Shown here piece by piece: positions 8,722-16,512 of a stretch of 64,000 bases of DNA. The position numbers and the translations under genes were made by a program. How positions within the stretch are numbered: position 1 is the first letter of the stretch; the number at the start of each line of letters is the position of its first letter. The DNA is from Tenuifilaceae bacterium CYCD. Lineage in GTDB: Bacteria > Bacteroidota > Bacteroidia > Bacteroidales > Tenuifilaceae. The notes under the pieces are model-generated. The model was not told the origin of the DNA. It did not search any database and worked only from the letters and a program-made list of their open reading frames with translations. The stretch is taken from positions 3,658,001 through 3,722,000 of the forward strand of contig AP027304.1 of assembly GCA_036322835.1 (NCBI GenBank), read 5' to 3'.

Positions 8722-9696
8722 ATGAACTATTCCGATAAAGACCTTAGGGATGCATCCATAATTGCCCTGCGCGATTGCATGGGGCTTCAAAAATCGGAAA
8801 CACTGCTAATTGTTACCGATGAGCTGAAACGCGAAATTGGATTGGCCCTTCATAATGCAGGTAAGGAGCTCTGCAGGGAATCGATGCTGATTGAGATTAA
8901 ATCGCGTGATATTGATGGGCAGGAGCCTCCCGCACCGGTTGCGGCTCTGATGAAGCTGGTAGATGTGGTGGTTTGCCCTACCGAGATGTCGCTAACCCAT
9001 ACCGATGCACGCCGCGAGGCTGCTGTCCAGGGTGTACGGTTTGGCACAATGCCCGGTATCAATATCGATACCATGGTGCGCTGCCTTAACGCCGACTACG
9101 AGAAGATTATCGCCCTTACCGATTTTATTGCTGCCAAGCTGGTTGGAGTTAGCACCATCAAGGTTATTACCGATAAGGGCACCAATGTGGTAATGCCCGT
9201 TAAGGATCGTAAAATTTTACCCAGCAAGGGCGTTATGCGCAATAAGGGCGAGAGCGGCAACTTACCCTCGGGCGAGGTTTACCTGGCGCCCTGGGAGGAT
9301 CAAACCAACGGCAAGCTGGTGATAGATGGATCGATGGCCGGAATTGGAATGATTGAAACCCCAATAGTTATAGATATTGTTAACGGCTACGCCGAGAGTA
9401 TTACTGGCGGTAAACAGGCCGAACAGCTAACCGCCATGCTCGATAAGGTTGGACGCGATGCCCGCGCCGTGGCCGAGTTTGGTATTGGCACAAACTACAA
9501 GGCCATTCTAACCGGCGAAATTCTTGAGGATGAAAAGGTATTTGGTACAATTCATATTGCCTTTGGCAATAATAAGAGCATGGGTGGACGTATATCGGTG
9601 GGTAGCCATCTGGATGGCTTAGTAAAGGAGCCCGATGTTTACTTCGACAATGAGCTTGTGATGAAGAAGGGTAAGATGATTGGATTTGAGATTTAA
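8722..9696 (+). CDS. M29-family metallo-aminopeptidase (AmpS/leucyl aminopeptidase-like)
   Basis: 324 residues, no signal peptide, so cytoplasmic. The N-terminal half has the small alpha/beta domain of family M29 (LLIVTDELKREIGLAL, CPTEMSLTHTDARREA). The C-terminal half carries the metal site: GEVYLAPWED, EFGIGTNYKA, GTIHIAFGNN and GGRISVGSHLDGLVKEPDVYFD, matching the Glu, Glu, His and His-x-Asp ligands of the thermophilic aminopeptidases AmpS/T. It is shorter than AmpS (about 410 residues), as in a Bacteroidota/Clostridia subgroup. It should remove N-terminal residues from peptides using two Zn or Co ions. Confidence 0.8.
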   Translation: MNYSDKDLRDASIIALRDCMGLQKSETLLIVTDELKREIGLALHNAGKELCRESMLIEIKSRDIDGQEPPAPVAALMKLVDVVVCPTEMSLTHTDARREAAVQGVRFGTMPGINIDTMVRCLNADYEKIIALTDFIAAKLVGVSTIKVITDKGTNVVMPVKDRKILPSKGVMRNKGESGNLPSGEVYLAPWEDQTNGKLVIDGSMAGIGMIETPIVIDIVNGYAESITGGKQAEQLTAMLDKVGRDARAVAEFGIGTNYKAILTGEILEDEKVFGTIHIAFGNNKSMGGRISVGSHLDGLVKEPDVYFDNELVMKKGKMIGFEI

Positions 9697-9716
9697 TTAT
9701 ATCCACAAAAATAATT

Positions 9717-9757
9717 AAAGGGCTTTGGCTAAACTGAATGGCCAAAGCCCTTCGTTT
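9717..9757 (+). terminator. Rho-independent terminator
   Basis: A 10-bp perfect stem (9720-9729 with 9741-9750), extended by A-T pairs, then TTCGTTTTTT. It ends the aminopeptidase transcript. Confidence 0.75.
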
Positions 9758-9797
9758 TTTGCAGGCTGTACTAAACAAGATTATGGAGTTAATATGT

Positions 9798-9805
9798 TAC
9801 TTTTG
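9798..9805 (+). promoter_or_regulatory. -7 promoter element (TACTTTTG)
   Basis: Exact TAnnTTTG match 20 nt before the AraC-regulator ATG. No clear -33 box. Confidence 0.4.
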
Positions 9806-9824
9806 TGCCAGACAAAGTTAAGCC

Positions 9825-10640
9825 ATGCAGTTCCAGCTTATTAAACCCCGGGGAATACTCAGCCAGCACATTCGGTATTACTGGACAATGGAATCGAGTG
9901 CCCTTGAAATAGCTGTTTCGGAGCGTGTAATCCCTACCGGAAATGTTCAGCTAATGTTTCATTACCGTAAGCCTTTTGTAATGAAGGGCACAAACCTGGC
10001 CGAAACCCGTCAGCCCCAATCGTTAATAAGCGGGTTAAGCAATACCTACTTCGATGCCACTACCCATGGCGAAACAGGGGTTATTGTTGTAGTTTTCCAC
10101 GCTACCAGTGCCTGTCATTTTTTTAAATTTCAGCTGGCCGAGATAGAGAACCAGTGCCTTAACCTACGCGACATATTCAACAACGAGATTCGACAGGTTG
10201 AAGAGATTATTTGCAACGAAATAAGTATGAATAGACGAATAGATGTAATAGAGGGCTTTCTGCTACACCGATTCGCGCCAGTTCAAAGCAACGATATTTC
10301 ACTTATTCAAACAGCCGTTGACGTTATTAAAAAACAGAAAGGGCAAATTAGCGCGGTTGGCCTATCGGACAAGCTGGCAATTACAACCAAAAGCCTGGAA
10401 CGAAAGTTTGCAACACTGCTGGGGCAAACACCCAAACAGTTCATTAAGCTAATCCGCTTTCAGGAGGTTATTCTCGATTTAAGCCAAAACCATAACCTCG
10501 ACCTTACCGACTATGCATACCGCAACGGCTATTTCGATCAATCGCACTTTATAAAAGATTTTAAATCCTACACGGGCTATACCCCAAAGGAATTTTTGGC
10601 TCATCCCTGCGAGAACGCCGCCGCTGATTTTGGGCTGTAG
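9825..10640 (+). CDS. AraC-family transcriptional regulator
   Basis: 271 residues. The N-terminal 150 residues resemble the cupin-like sensing domain found in many Bacteroidota AraC regulators (FQLIKPRGILSQHIRYYWTME, VIPTGNVQLMFHY, LISGLSNTYFDATTHGETGVIVVVF). The C-terminal 100 residues hold two helix-turn-helix motifs, ending with the classic AraC signature YRNGYFDQSHFIKDFKSYTGYTPKEFL. The ligand is unknown. The UvrA-like gene starts 68 nt downstream on the same strand, so this regulator may control it or be co-transcribed with it. Confidence 0.88.
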   Translation: MQFQLIKPRGILSQHIRYYWTMESSALEIAVSERVIPTGNVQLMFHYRKPFVMKGTNLAETRQPQSLISGLSNTYFDATTHGETGVIVVVFHATSACHFFKFQLAEIENQCLNLRDIFNNEIRQVEEIICNEISMNRRIDVIEGFLLHRFAPVQSNDISLIQTAVDVIKKQKGQISAVGLSDKLAITTKSLERKFATLLGQTPKQFIKLIRFQEVILDLSQNHNLDLTDYAYRNGYFDQSHFIKDFKSYTGYTPKEFLAHPCENAAADFGL

Positions 10641-10708
10641 TTTTTGTCTGTTTTTTACAATTTTAAGTCTCGTTCCCACTCTACTTTAGCCTCGTAAATC
10701 AAATAATT

Positions 10709-12964
10709 ATGAATCGAGATAAAATTATAGTTCAAAACGCCCACACCAATAACCTCAAAAACATTGATGTGGAAATTCCTAAACACAAACTGGTTGTTTT
10801 TACCGGTGTGTCGGGTTCAGGAAAATCATCGCTCCTGTTCGATACCATTTACACCGAGGCGCAACGGCAGCTTATTGAAACCTTCAGCACGTTTGCCCGC
10901 ACCCGAATGCCTAAGCTCTCCCGCCCCGATGTGGACGATATACTTAATCTATCCACCGCAATTGTTATTGACCAAAAGCGAATGGGCAATAATCTGCGCA
11001 GTACTGTTGGAACTGCCACCGAAATTAACACATACCTTCGGTTACTTTACTCGCGCGTTGGAAAGCCATTTATTGGGCCATCGTTCTACTTCTCGTTCAA
11101 CCATCCCGAGGGAATGTGCACGCATTGTCACGGCCTAGGCAAGCAAATAAAGGTTGATATTGATCTATTCCTTGATGTTGATAAATCCATCAGGGAAGGA
11201 GCAATTACGCACCCCCACTATAAGGTAGGTGGATTTCTTTGGAAGGAATTAATAACACTAGGAATAGTAGACCCCGACAAGCCCTTGAAGCACTTCACCC
11301 ACGATGAGCTGAATCACCTACTATACTCTGAGCCATACCAAGTTAAGGACTCCAAGCAAAAGCTGGCATATAACCGAACATTCGAGGGTATTGCCCGCAA
11401 GTTGGAAAAATCGGTCACAGGTAAAGCCGAGGACGAAGCATCGGATGATGAGAAAAACGCCTACTCAAAATATTTCACCTACAAAACCTGCGATAAATGC
11501 AACGGTACGCGCATTAATGATCGTGCCCGTAGCGTAAAGTTAAAGGGATTATCCATTGACGAGGTCTGCAGAATGGAATTGGTTGATGTTCTACCATTCC
11601 TATCGGATATCGACGATGAAATATCAAAGCCTATCCTGCGTAAAGCCCAATTCTTGCTAGAGCAACTAATTGAGATTGGGGTTGGCTACCTCTCGCTTGA
11701 GCGTCATGTAAGTACGCTCTCCGGAGGCGAATCGCAACGGGTAAAAATGTCGAAACAACTGGATTGCAACCTTACCGATATGCTTTACGTGCTCGATGAA
11801 CCCTCCATTGGGCTTCATCCCCGCGATACCGAGAAACTGCTTACCATTCTTTTCAGGCTAAAGGATAAGGGCAATAGCGTTTTTGTGGTTGAGCACGATC
11901 CCGATATTATTAAGGCTGCGGAGTGGATTGTGGATATTGGGCCCAAGGCTGGCAAACTGGGCGGAAATGTTGTTTACAATGGCGAACCAAATGGCTTAAC
12001 TCATACCGAAAGCATCACAGCAAAATACCTGTACAATACGGAAAAACCAAAGTTCAACCGTAAAAAGCCAGCTGAATTCTTCGAAATTCGCAATGCTTCA
12101 GCAAATAATCTAAAAAATGTATCGGTTAAAATTCCCAAGGGATTACTCACCTGCGTTACAGGTGTTGCGGGGAGTGGCAAGAGTAGCATAATTCACGAGT
12201 GCTTTGCAAAGCAACATCCCGAGGCAATTGTAATTGACCAATCGCCAATAGGCAAATCGTCGAGGGCAAATGCTGCAACGTTCATTGGTGTGTTTGACCT
12301 AATCCGAAAGGAGTTTGCCACAGCCACCAAAGCCGATGCATCGCTATTCAGCTTCAACTCAAAGGGGGCTTGCCCCAAATGTAACGGACAGGGTGTGTTA
12401 ACATTCGAGCTTCACTTCCTCGATTCGGTTAAAACCATCTGCGACGAGTGCGAGGGCAAACGTTACCACTCCGAGGTGCTGGAACTTAAGTATCAGGATA
12501 AGAACATTGCCGAAATTCTTGACATGACAATAAACCAAGCCTACGAGTTCTTTACTGTTACTAAAATCAAAAAGCATCTAAGAATACTACAGGAGGTTGG
12601 ATTAGGGTACCTAAAGCTGGGGCAATCGCTTAGCACTCTCTCCGGCGGCGAATCGCAACGGTTAAAAATTGCATCGGAACTAAATAACCAGAGTAATATC
12701 TACATTATGGATGAGCCAACTACCGGCCTTCATATGTCCGATATCGACAATTTTTACAGGATAGTTCAAGCTCTAGTTGCAAAGAACAACACGGTTGTGA
12801 TAATTGAGCACAACCTCGATATTATTAAGTACGCCGATTGGATTATTGATATGGGCCCCGAAGGGGGCAAAAAGGGTGGTGAACTAATCTTTCAGGGAAT
12901 AACTGAAGATATTGTGAATTGCTCAAACTCTTACACCGGAAAATCTCTGAAAAGAATTATTTAA
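10709..12964 (+). CDS. Short UvrA-like ABC ATPase (UvrA paralogue)
   Basis: 751 residues, against about 940 for UvrA. Two ABC cassettes are present: Walker [10 protein letters not shown] near 33 and GVAGSGKSS near 484; signature LSGGESQR at about 336 and 643; Walker [12 protein letters not shown] and [11 protein letters not shown]. Zinc-finger cysteines remain ([23 protein letters not shown]...CDECEGK), but the insertion that carries the UvrB-binding region appears reduced, which accounts for the shorter length. Such short paralogues are distinct from the repair UvrA and some give self-resistance to DNA-targeting drugs in antibiotic producers. Whether this one works in excision repair or tolerance is open. 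Its TAA stop overlaps the target duplication of the neighbouring insertion sequence, so the frame was kept intact. Confidence 0.85.
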   Translation: MNRDKIIVQNAHTNNLKNIDVEIPKHKLVVFTGVSGSGKSSLLFDTIYTEAQRQLIETFSTFARTRMPKLSRPDVDDILNLSTAIVIDQKRMGNNLRSTVGTATEINTYLRLLYSRVGKPFIGPSFYFSFNHPEGMCTHCHGLGKQIKVDIDLFLDVDKSIREGAITHPHYKVGGFLWKELITLGIVDPDKPLKHFTHDELNHLLYSEPYQVKDSKQKLAYNRTFEGIARKLEKSVTGKAEDEASDDEKNAYSKYFTYKTCDKCNGTRINDRARSVKLKGLSIDEVCRMELVDVLPFLSDIDDEISKPILRKAQFLLEQLIEIGVGYLSLERHVSTLSGGESQRVKMSKQLDCNLTDMLYVLDEPSIGLHPRDTEKLLTILFRLKDKGNSVFVVEHDPDIIKAAEWIVDIGPKAGKLGGNVVYNGEPNGLTHTESITAKYLYNTEKPKFNRKKPAEFFEIRNASANNLKNVSVKIPKGLLTCVTGVAGSGKSSIIHECFAKQHPEAIVIDQSPIGKSSRANAATFIGVFDLIRKEFATATKADASLFSFNSKGACPKCNGQGVLTFELHFLDSVKTICDECEGKRYHSEVLELKYQDKNIAEILDMTINQAYEFFTVTKIKKHLRILQEVGLGYLKLGQSLSTLSGGESQRLKIASELNNQSNIYIMDEPTTGLHMSDIDNFYRIVQALVAKNNTVVIIEHNLDIIKYADWIIDMGPEGGKKGGELIFQGITEDIVNCSNSYTGKSLKRII

Positions 12965-12965
12965 T

Positions 12966-13962
12966 ATGATTATCCGCAATTATACCTTATTTTACCATAC
13001 CAAGTATCTTCTACAGCAGCAACCATAAGTCGTTCAAACAACTCTTTGCCAAAATATCTTCGATTGGTTTTATAACAAAACTCGTCCAGATAGTTTTGCA
13101 GGTACACGTCTTTTATTTTGTGATTGACTCCTAAGAAGTTTCTCTTTGCATTGCTAATCATGGTATGCACCCATGGGAGTACTCTTGAAGCCTCCTCGGG
13201 TGGTACTATCTTTTTGATATGTCTGGAGCTTATCTCTTTGATTTTGTTAAAACCACGCCAGCCATCACTCTTAATCACCGATGAAGAGCTGGTGCTCGCT
13301 GAGACTACTTTGTTCATCGTTTTCGACGAAGAGTCCGGAATGACAACCATCTTTACGTATCGGAATGCTGATGGCTTTTTGTTCCTGCGAGGTCGCCCCC
13401 GCCTGGGATCAACTTTGGCCATAACTAGAACTTTGCTTTGCCGCTGACTGCCTCTTCCTCTTTTGGTCAGCTCGTCATTTTCGTCCTCTGCATGGGTTCT
13501 GAAAAAGGCATCGTCCAGCTCGACAACGCCCTCCAATTCATACCGCTCATCGCGCAATCCCATGACCGATCTGATCTTGTGCATCATGGCCCAAATCGGT
13601 TCGTAGCGCTTATGGCCAAGCTGCCGCTGAACCTCAGCAGCAGAGATCCCTTTTTTGGTCATGGTCATCAGGTAAATGGCGTACAACCAGTACTGAAAAG
13701 GTAGCTTCGATGACTCCATAACGGTGCCGCTTCGTAAGGTGGTTCTGTATCCACAGCTGCTGCAATCGTGCGAATTGTAGGTTTTGTTCCAGTAATGATG
13801 CGTATTGCCACACTTCTTGCAGACGACTCCTTTTCGCTCCTTAACGGTTCGAAAGTGTCTTATGCAGCTGGCTTCATCTGGATATTTCTTTACAAAATCG
13901 ATAAAATTCATCTCAAGTGTTTTTGTAAAGATAATTATTTTGGTACATTAGCGGATATGCAT
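12966..13962 (-). mobile_element. IS1595-family insertion sequence (about 997 bp)
   Basis: The element carries one transposase gene and imperfect terminal inverted repeats: 12966-12986 and the reverse complement of 13942-13962 match at 16 of 21 positions (both start ATG and contain TATCCGC). The flanks share a direct repeat ATTATTTAAT (12956-12965 and 13963-13972; chance matching extends it to 12 bp), consistent with a target duplication of 8-10 bp; IS1595 members usually make 8 bp. The left copy contains the stop codon of the uvrA-like gene. Removing the element and one repeat copy would join that gene directly to its terminator at 13988. The intact gene and intact ends suggest a fairly recent insertion. 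Confidence 0.8.
12970..13911 (-). CDS. IS1595-family (ISXO2-like) transposase
   Basis: 313 residues. The N terminus has the zinc-ribbon of this family: CKKCGN at about 31 and CSSCGYRTTLRSGTVMESSKLPFQYW soon after. The DDE-type catalytic core follows: VELDDAFF near 130, VIKSDGWRGFNKI near 213, and a C-terminal helical part with NYLDEFCYKTNRRYFG. No frameshift or stop interrupts it. The last codons run into the left terminal inverted repeat of the element. Confidence 0.92.
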   Translation of the reverse strand: MNFIDFVKKYPDEASCIRHFRTVKERKGVVCKKCGNTHHYWNKTYNSHDCSSCGYRTTLRSGTVMESSKLPFQYWLYAIYLMTMTKKGISAAEVQRQLGHKRYEPIWAMMHKIRSVMGLRDERYELEGVVELDDAFFRTHAEDENDELTKRGRGSQRQSKVLVMAKVDPRRGRPRRNKKPSAFRYVKMVVIPDSSSKTMNKVVSASTSSSSVIKSDGWRGFNKIKEISSRHIKKIVPPEEASRVLPWVHTMISNAKRNFLGVNHKIKDVYLQNYLDEFCYKTNRRYFGKELFERLMVAAVEDTWYGKIRYNCG

Positions 13963-13987
13963 ATTATTTAATATACTAATTAAAACT

Positions 13988-14022
13988 GAACAGCCGCCCT
14001 AAAGGGCAGCTGTTCTTGTTTT
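13988..14022. terminator. Bidirectional terminator, separated from the uvrA-like gene by the IS
   Basis: Stem GAACAGC/GCTGTTC (13988-13994 with 14009-14015), continued by GCCCT/AGGGC inside, with T-rich sequence on both sides. It serves the minus-strand beta-repeat gene ending at 14037 and was presumably also the uvrA-like terminator before the insertion. Confidence 0.75.
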
Positions 14023-14036
14023 GAACTGCCAACGGA

Positions 14037-15134
14037 TTACTCCTCGCTATTTGTTTTCATCAATGTAACGTTTCCGTACTTTGATCTTACATAAATCTTT
14101 GAGGTTGCCGATTCTGCGCCAATAACGCCATTAATCTCAGTGCTAGTATTTCCCTCAATTCTGCTAACTTTTCCTTTAGTATCATTAATTTTAACATCAC
14201 CATACGCTACTTCGGCATCAATATTATAGGAAGCATTATTACTTACGCCAGCCTTAAGTCCTGTATAGGCGCCATTAAATACGATGCTCTCGAAATTATC
14301 GGCAACACTTTTAATCTTGACATCGCCATACTTACAGGTTAAGTTTAACTTCTTGCTTAACCCCGCAATGTTAAAGGTTGTATATCCGGATTCTCCTATA
14401 ATATTGCTAATTGGACCTAAAACATAGTTATCGTACTTGGAATCAACAACTACAGAGTTAACCTTATCAACATTGATTTTAGAATACTTAGATAGTAAAA
14501 CTATGGCACGAGCCTGGTCAATCTTTAAATTACCATACTTAATTTCAACCTTTAGCCAATTTACATCGCCCAGATTGGCATTCCCATAGCCTATAACTAA
14601 AGTGTTTAAATTTTCAGCATCGCCGCGTTCCAACTTGTTAACCCGAATATTTCCATATTTAAGGTTTACTATAACCTTACCGCTAAGCTCGTTAATAAAG
14701 ATATCGCCATACTTATTGTTGAGTTCTACCTCAATATTTTTTGGCATCTTAATCATATAGTCTATGCTCATTTCATCGTTTGAAATTGATGAGAACAACC
14801 TTTTATGCGATTTCATTAAATCCTCGTTGAACTTGGTTATCGCCGAAACAACATTATCCGATTCGGAAAATTCAACATCAATGGCATCGAGCATTATTTT
14901 TGCCTTTTCGTCATCGGGCTTATCAACCTTCACCTCCACATGGATTGAGATTGTATTTTTGTCCCAGTTCTCAACATTCACCTGACCGTACTTATTCTGG
15001 ATAAACAGTTTTGTGGACTCGTTTACGCTGAACTCGCGGTCGAACACTTTATTTAATCTGCCTTTGGCCGCAAAGGCACACGAAAACATAAGCAGAAAGG
15101 CTAAAGTGACTGATAAAACTCTAAATGCTTTCAT
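14037..15134 (-). CDS. Exported beta-repeat protein (DUF4097/putative adhesin type)
   Basis: 365 residues with an N-terminal signal peptide (MKAFRVLSVTLAFLLMFSCAFA). The rest consists of about ten short repeats built around K-Y-G followed by a hydrophobic strand: NKYGQVNVEN, NKYGDIFINE, LKYGNIRVNK, IKYGNLKIDQ, CKYGDVKIKS, AYGDVKINDT, SKYGNVTLMK. This spacing predicts a right-handed beta-helix-like fold, as in DUF4097 proteins. It is the third gene behind an ECF sigma and a putative anti-sigma gene, 55 nt downstream, so it probably belongs to that regulon and may report on the envelope. Molecular role unknown. Confidence 0.75.
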   Translation of the reverse strand: MKAFRVLSVTLAFLLMFSCAFAAKGRLNKVFDREFSVNESTKLFIQNKYGQVNVENWDKNTISIHVEVKVDKPDDEKAKIMLDAIDVEFSESDNVVSAITKFNEDLMKSHKRLFSSISNDEMSIDYMIKMPKNIEVELNNKYGDIFINELSGKVIVNLKYGNIRVNKLERGDAENLNTLVIGYGNANLGDVNWLKVEIKYGNLKIDQARAIVLLSKYSKINVDKVNSVVVDSKYDNYVLGPISNIIGESGYTTFNIAGLSKKLNLTCKYGDVKIKSVADNFESIVFNGAYTGLKAGVSNNASYNIDAEVAYGDVKINDTKGKVSRIEGNTSTEINGVIGAESATSKIYVRSKYGNVTLMKTNSEE

Positions 15135-15189
15135 ATTATTGGATTTTAATTGTTTACTACTTACTATTCTTATTCAAAAAAGACTGTAA

Positions 15190-15714
15190 CTATTGCTTTA
15201 TATCGGACAACGAATCTTGAATTCTTTGCAAAGCCTCCATCCGAACCTGATAGCTCTGTAACATTGCATCCACCACGTACTCTTTCCGGGGGTTTTGCTG
15301 AAGTTCTTTTTCAAGAGATTGCTTTTCACTTTCCAAATCGGCCAACATTCGCATTAACTCTGGTTTTACCGATGGATCGGAACTGAAAGCAATCTGCTCA
15401 ATTGCCTTATACTTCCGGAGGAGCTGACTATTATAGTAGCTATCCATCTCTTTCAACACGTTCTGCGAATTCGAATTTCCAAAAATAAAATTGGCAAACT
15501 CGGGTACTTGTTCCTGATTATAGAAAAGGCCAAGTACTGCTGTGAGCGAAAGAATAAGCACAACCGAAGCCGCCGCCGACATTACAATGCGAATCATATG
15601 CGATCTATTACGCTGCTTCATTTTTGCAAGGAATCTGTCCTGATGCCCATTCAACAACTCCTCATTGTTAAATAGCCCCCTGTTTTCCTTAATATAATTG
15701 TTAAACCTTTCCAT
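15190..15714 (-). CDS. Putative anti-sigma factor with one membrane helix
   Basis: 174 residues: a short cytoplasmic N-terminal region (MERFNNYIKENRGLFNNEELLNG...), one transmembrane helix at about 41-65, and a C-terminal extracytoplasmic part with a heptad-like helix (MRMLADLESEKQSLEKELQQ). There is no recognisable zinc-type HxxxCxxC motif. The 14-nt overlap with the ECF sigma gene and the one-helix topology are the grounds for calling it an anti-sigma or sigma-associated membrane regulator; sequence alone would leave it hypothetical. Confidence 0.6.
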   Translation of the reverse strand: MERFNNYIKENRGLFNNEELLNGHQDRFLAKMKQRNRSHMIRIVMSAAASVVLILSLTAVLGLFYNQEQVPEFANFIFGNSNSQNVLKEMDSYYNSQLLRKYKAIEQIAFSSDPSVKPELMRMLADLESEKQSLEKELQQNPRKEYVVDAMLQSYQVRMEALQRIQDSLSDIKQ

Positions 15715-16276
15715 AGCTGAAAGTTTTATTGCTTTGCTTTAGTAACTCTAATAATTTCTGCCGTGCCCTCGTGAACTGAGATCGAACGCTCGATTGCCCA
15801 ATTCCAAGCATTTCGGCAATTTCATCGTACTCATATCCTTCAACCAAGTGAAGGCTGAGCACCAACCGATATCCTTCTGGAAGCTGATTCATGGCCAATT
15901 TCACCTCCTCCACCGATTCGGGTATAAAATCATCAGCATCGTCCTGAACATCGGCTACACTTTTCACATCATCAATCGAGGTTAACTGTAACTTCTTTTT
16001 TTTAAGGTAATCGATGCAGGTATTAACAACAATCCGTTTTAACCAAGCACCAAAAGCAACCTCGTTGCGAAAAGTATTTAATTTATCAAATGCTTTAAAG
16101 AACGCTTCTTGCATGGCATCTTCTGCTTCCATTTTGTCGGGTAAAATTCGGCAGCTAACATTAAACATTGCCTTTGAGTACAAGTTGTATAGCTCAAATT
16201 GGGCTTTGCTATCGCCACGCCTACATAACTCTACAAGCTCTGAATGAATATTCATTTCCCGACTCGGTTTTTTCAT
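15701..16276 (-). CDS. ECF-type RNA polymerase sigma factor
   Basis: 191 residues, typical for ECF sigma factors. Region 2 is visible at about 25-95 (YNLYSKAMFNVSCRILPDKMEAEDAMQEAFFKAF, FGAWLKRIVVNTCIDYLKKKK), and region 4 at about 130-185 (LNQLPEGYRLVLSLHLVEGYEYDEIAEMLGIGQSSVRSQFTRARQKLLELL in overall pattern) with its helix-turn-helix. It leads an operon with a membrane anti-sigma-like protein and an exported beta-repeat protein. Alternative start at 16255 (MNIHSEL) is possible. The signal it responds to is unknown, probably envelope-related from context. Confidence 0.9.
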   Translation of the reverse strand: MKKPSREMNIHSELVELCRRGDSKAQFELYNLYSKAMFNVSCRILPDKMEAEDAMQEAFFKAFDKLNTFRNEVAFGAWLKRIVVNTCIDYLKKKKLQLTSIDDVKSVADVQDDADDFIPESVEEVKLAMNQLPEGYRLVLSLHLVEGYEYDEIAEMLGIGQSSVRSQFTRARQKLLELLKQSNKTFSYGKV

Positions 16277-16455
16277 TGCTTTCTATACTATAGACATTTT
16301 TAGGCTTAAAAGTGCTGCACGAGCGTTGTAAATTTCTTAAAAAAAGTCCTAGAATCCTAATCCTATAGACAATGAACCAATTGAATGATATGGAAATGTG
16401 ATGATTTACGAATTGATAATGTTTTTAATTAGCGGCTTTCGTATTTTACGATAAC

Positions 16456-16481
16456 AAAAAAGTGCCCCAGGCGGGGCACTT
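16456..16481 (-). terminator. Rho-independent terminator of the Tricorn-like gene
   Basis: A 9-bp GC-rich stem (16460-16468 with 16473-16481) with a 4-nt loop, followed on the minus strand by six T residues. Confidence 0.8.
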
Positions 16482-16512
16482 CTGAATTCCATATTCTACC
16501 TTCTGAATTCTG

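Noticed and set aside
16482-16510. CTGAATTC direct repeats after the Tricorn gene
   Set aside because: Short AT-rich similarity without flanking mobile-element signs.
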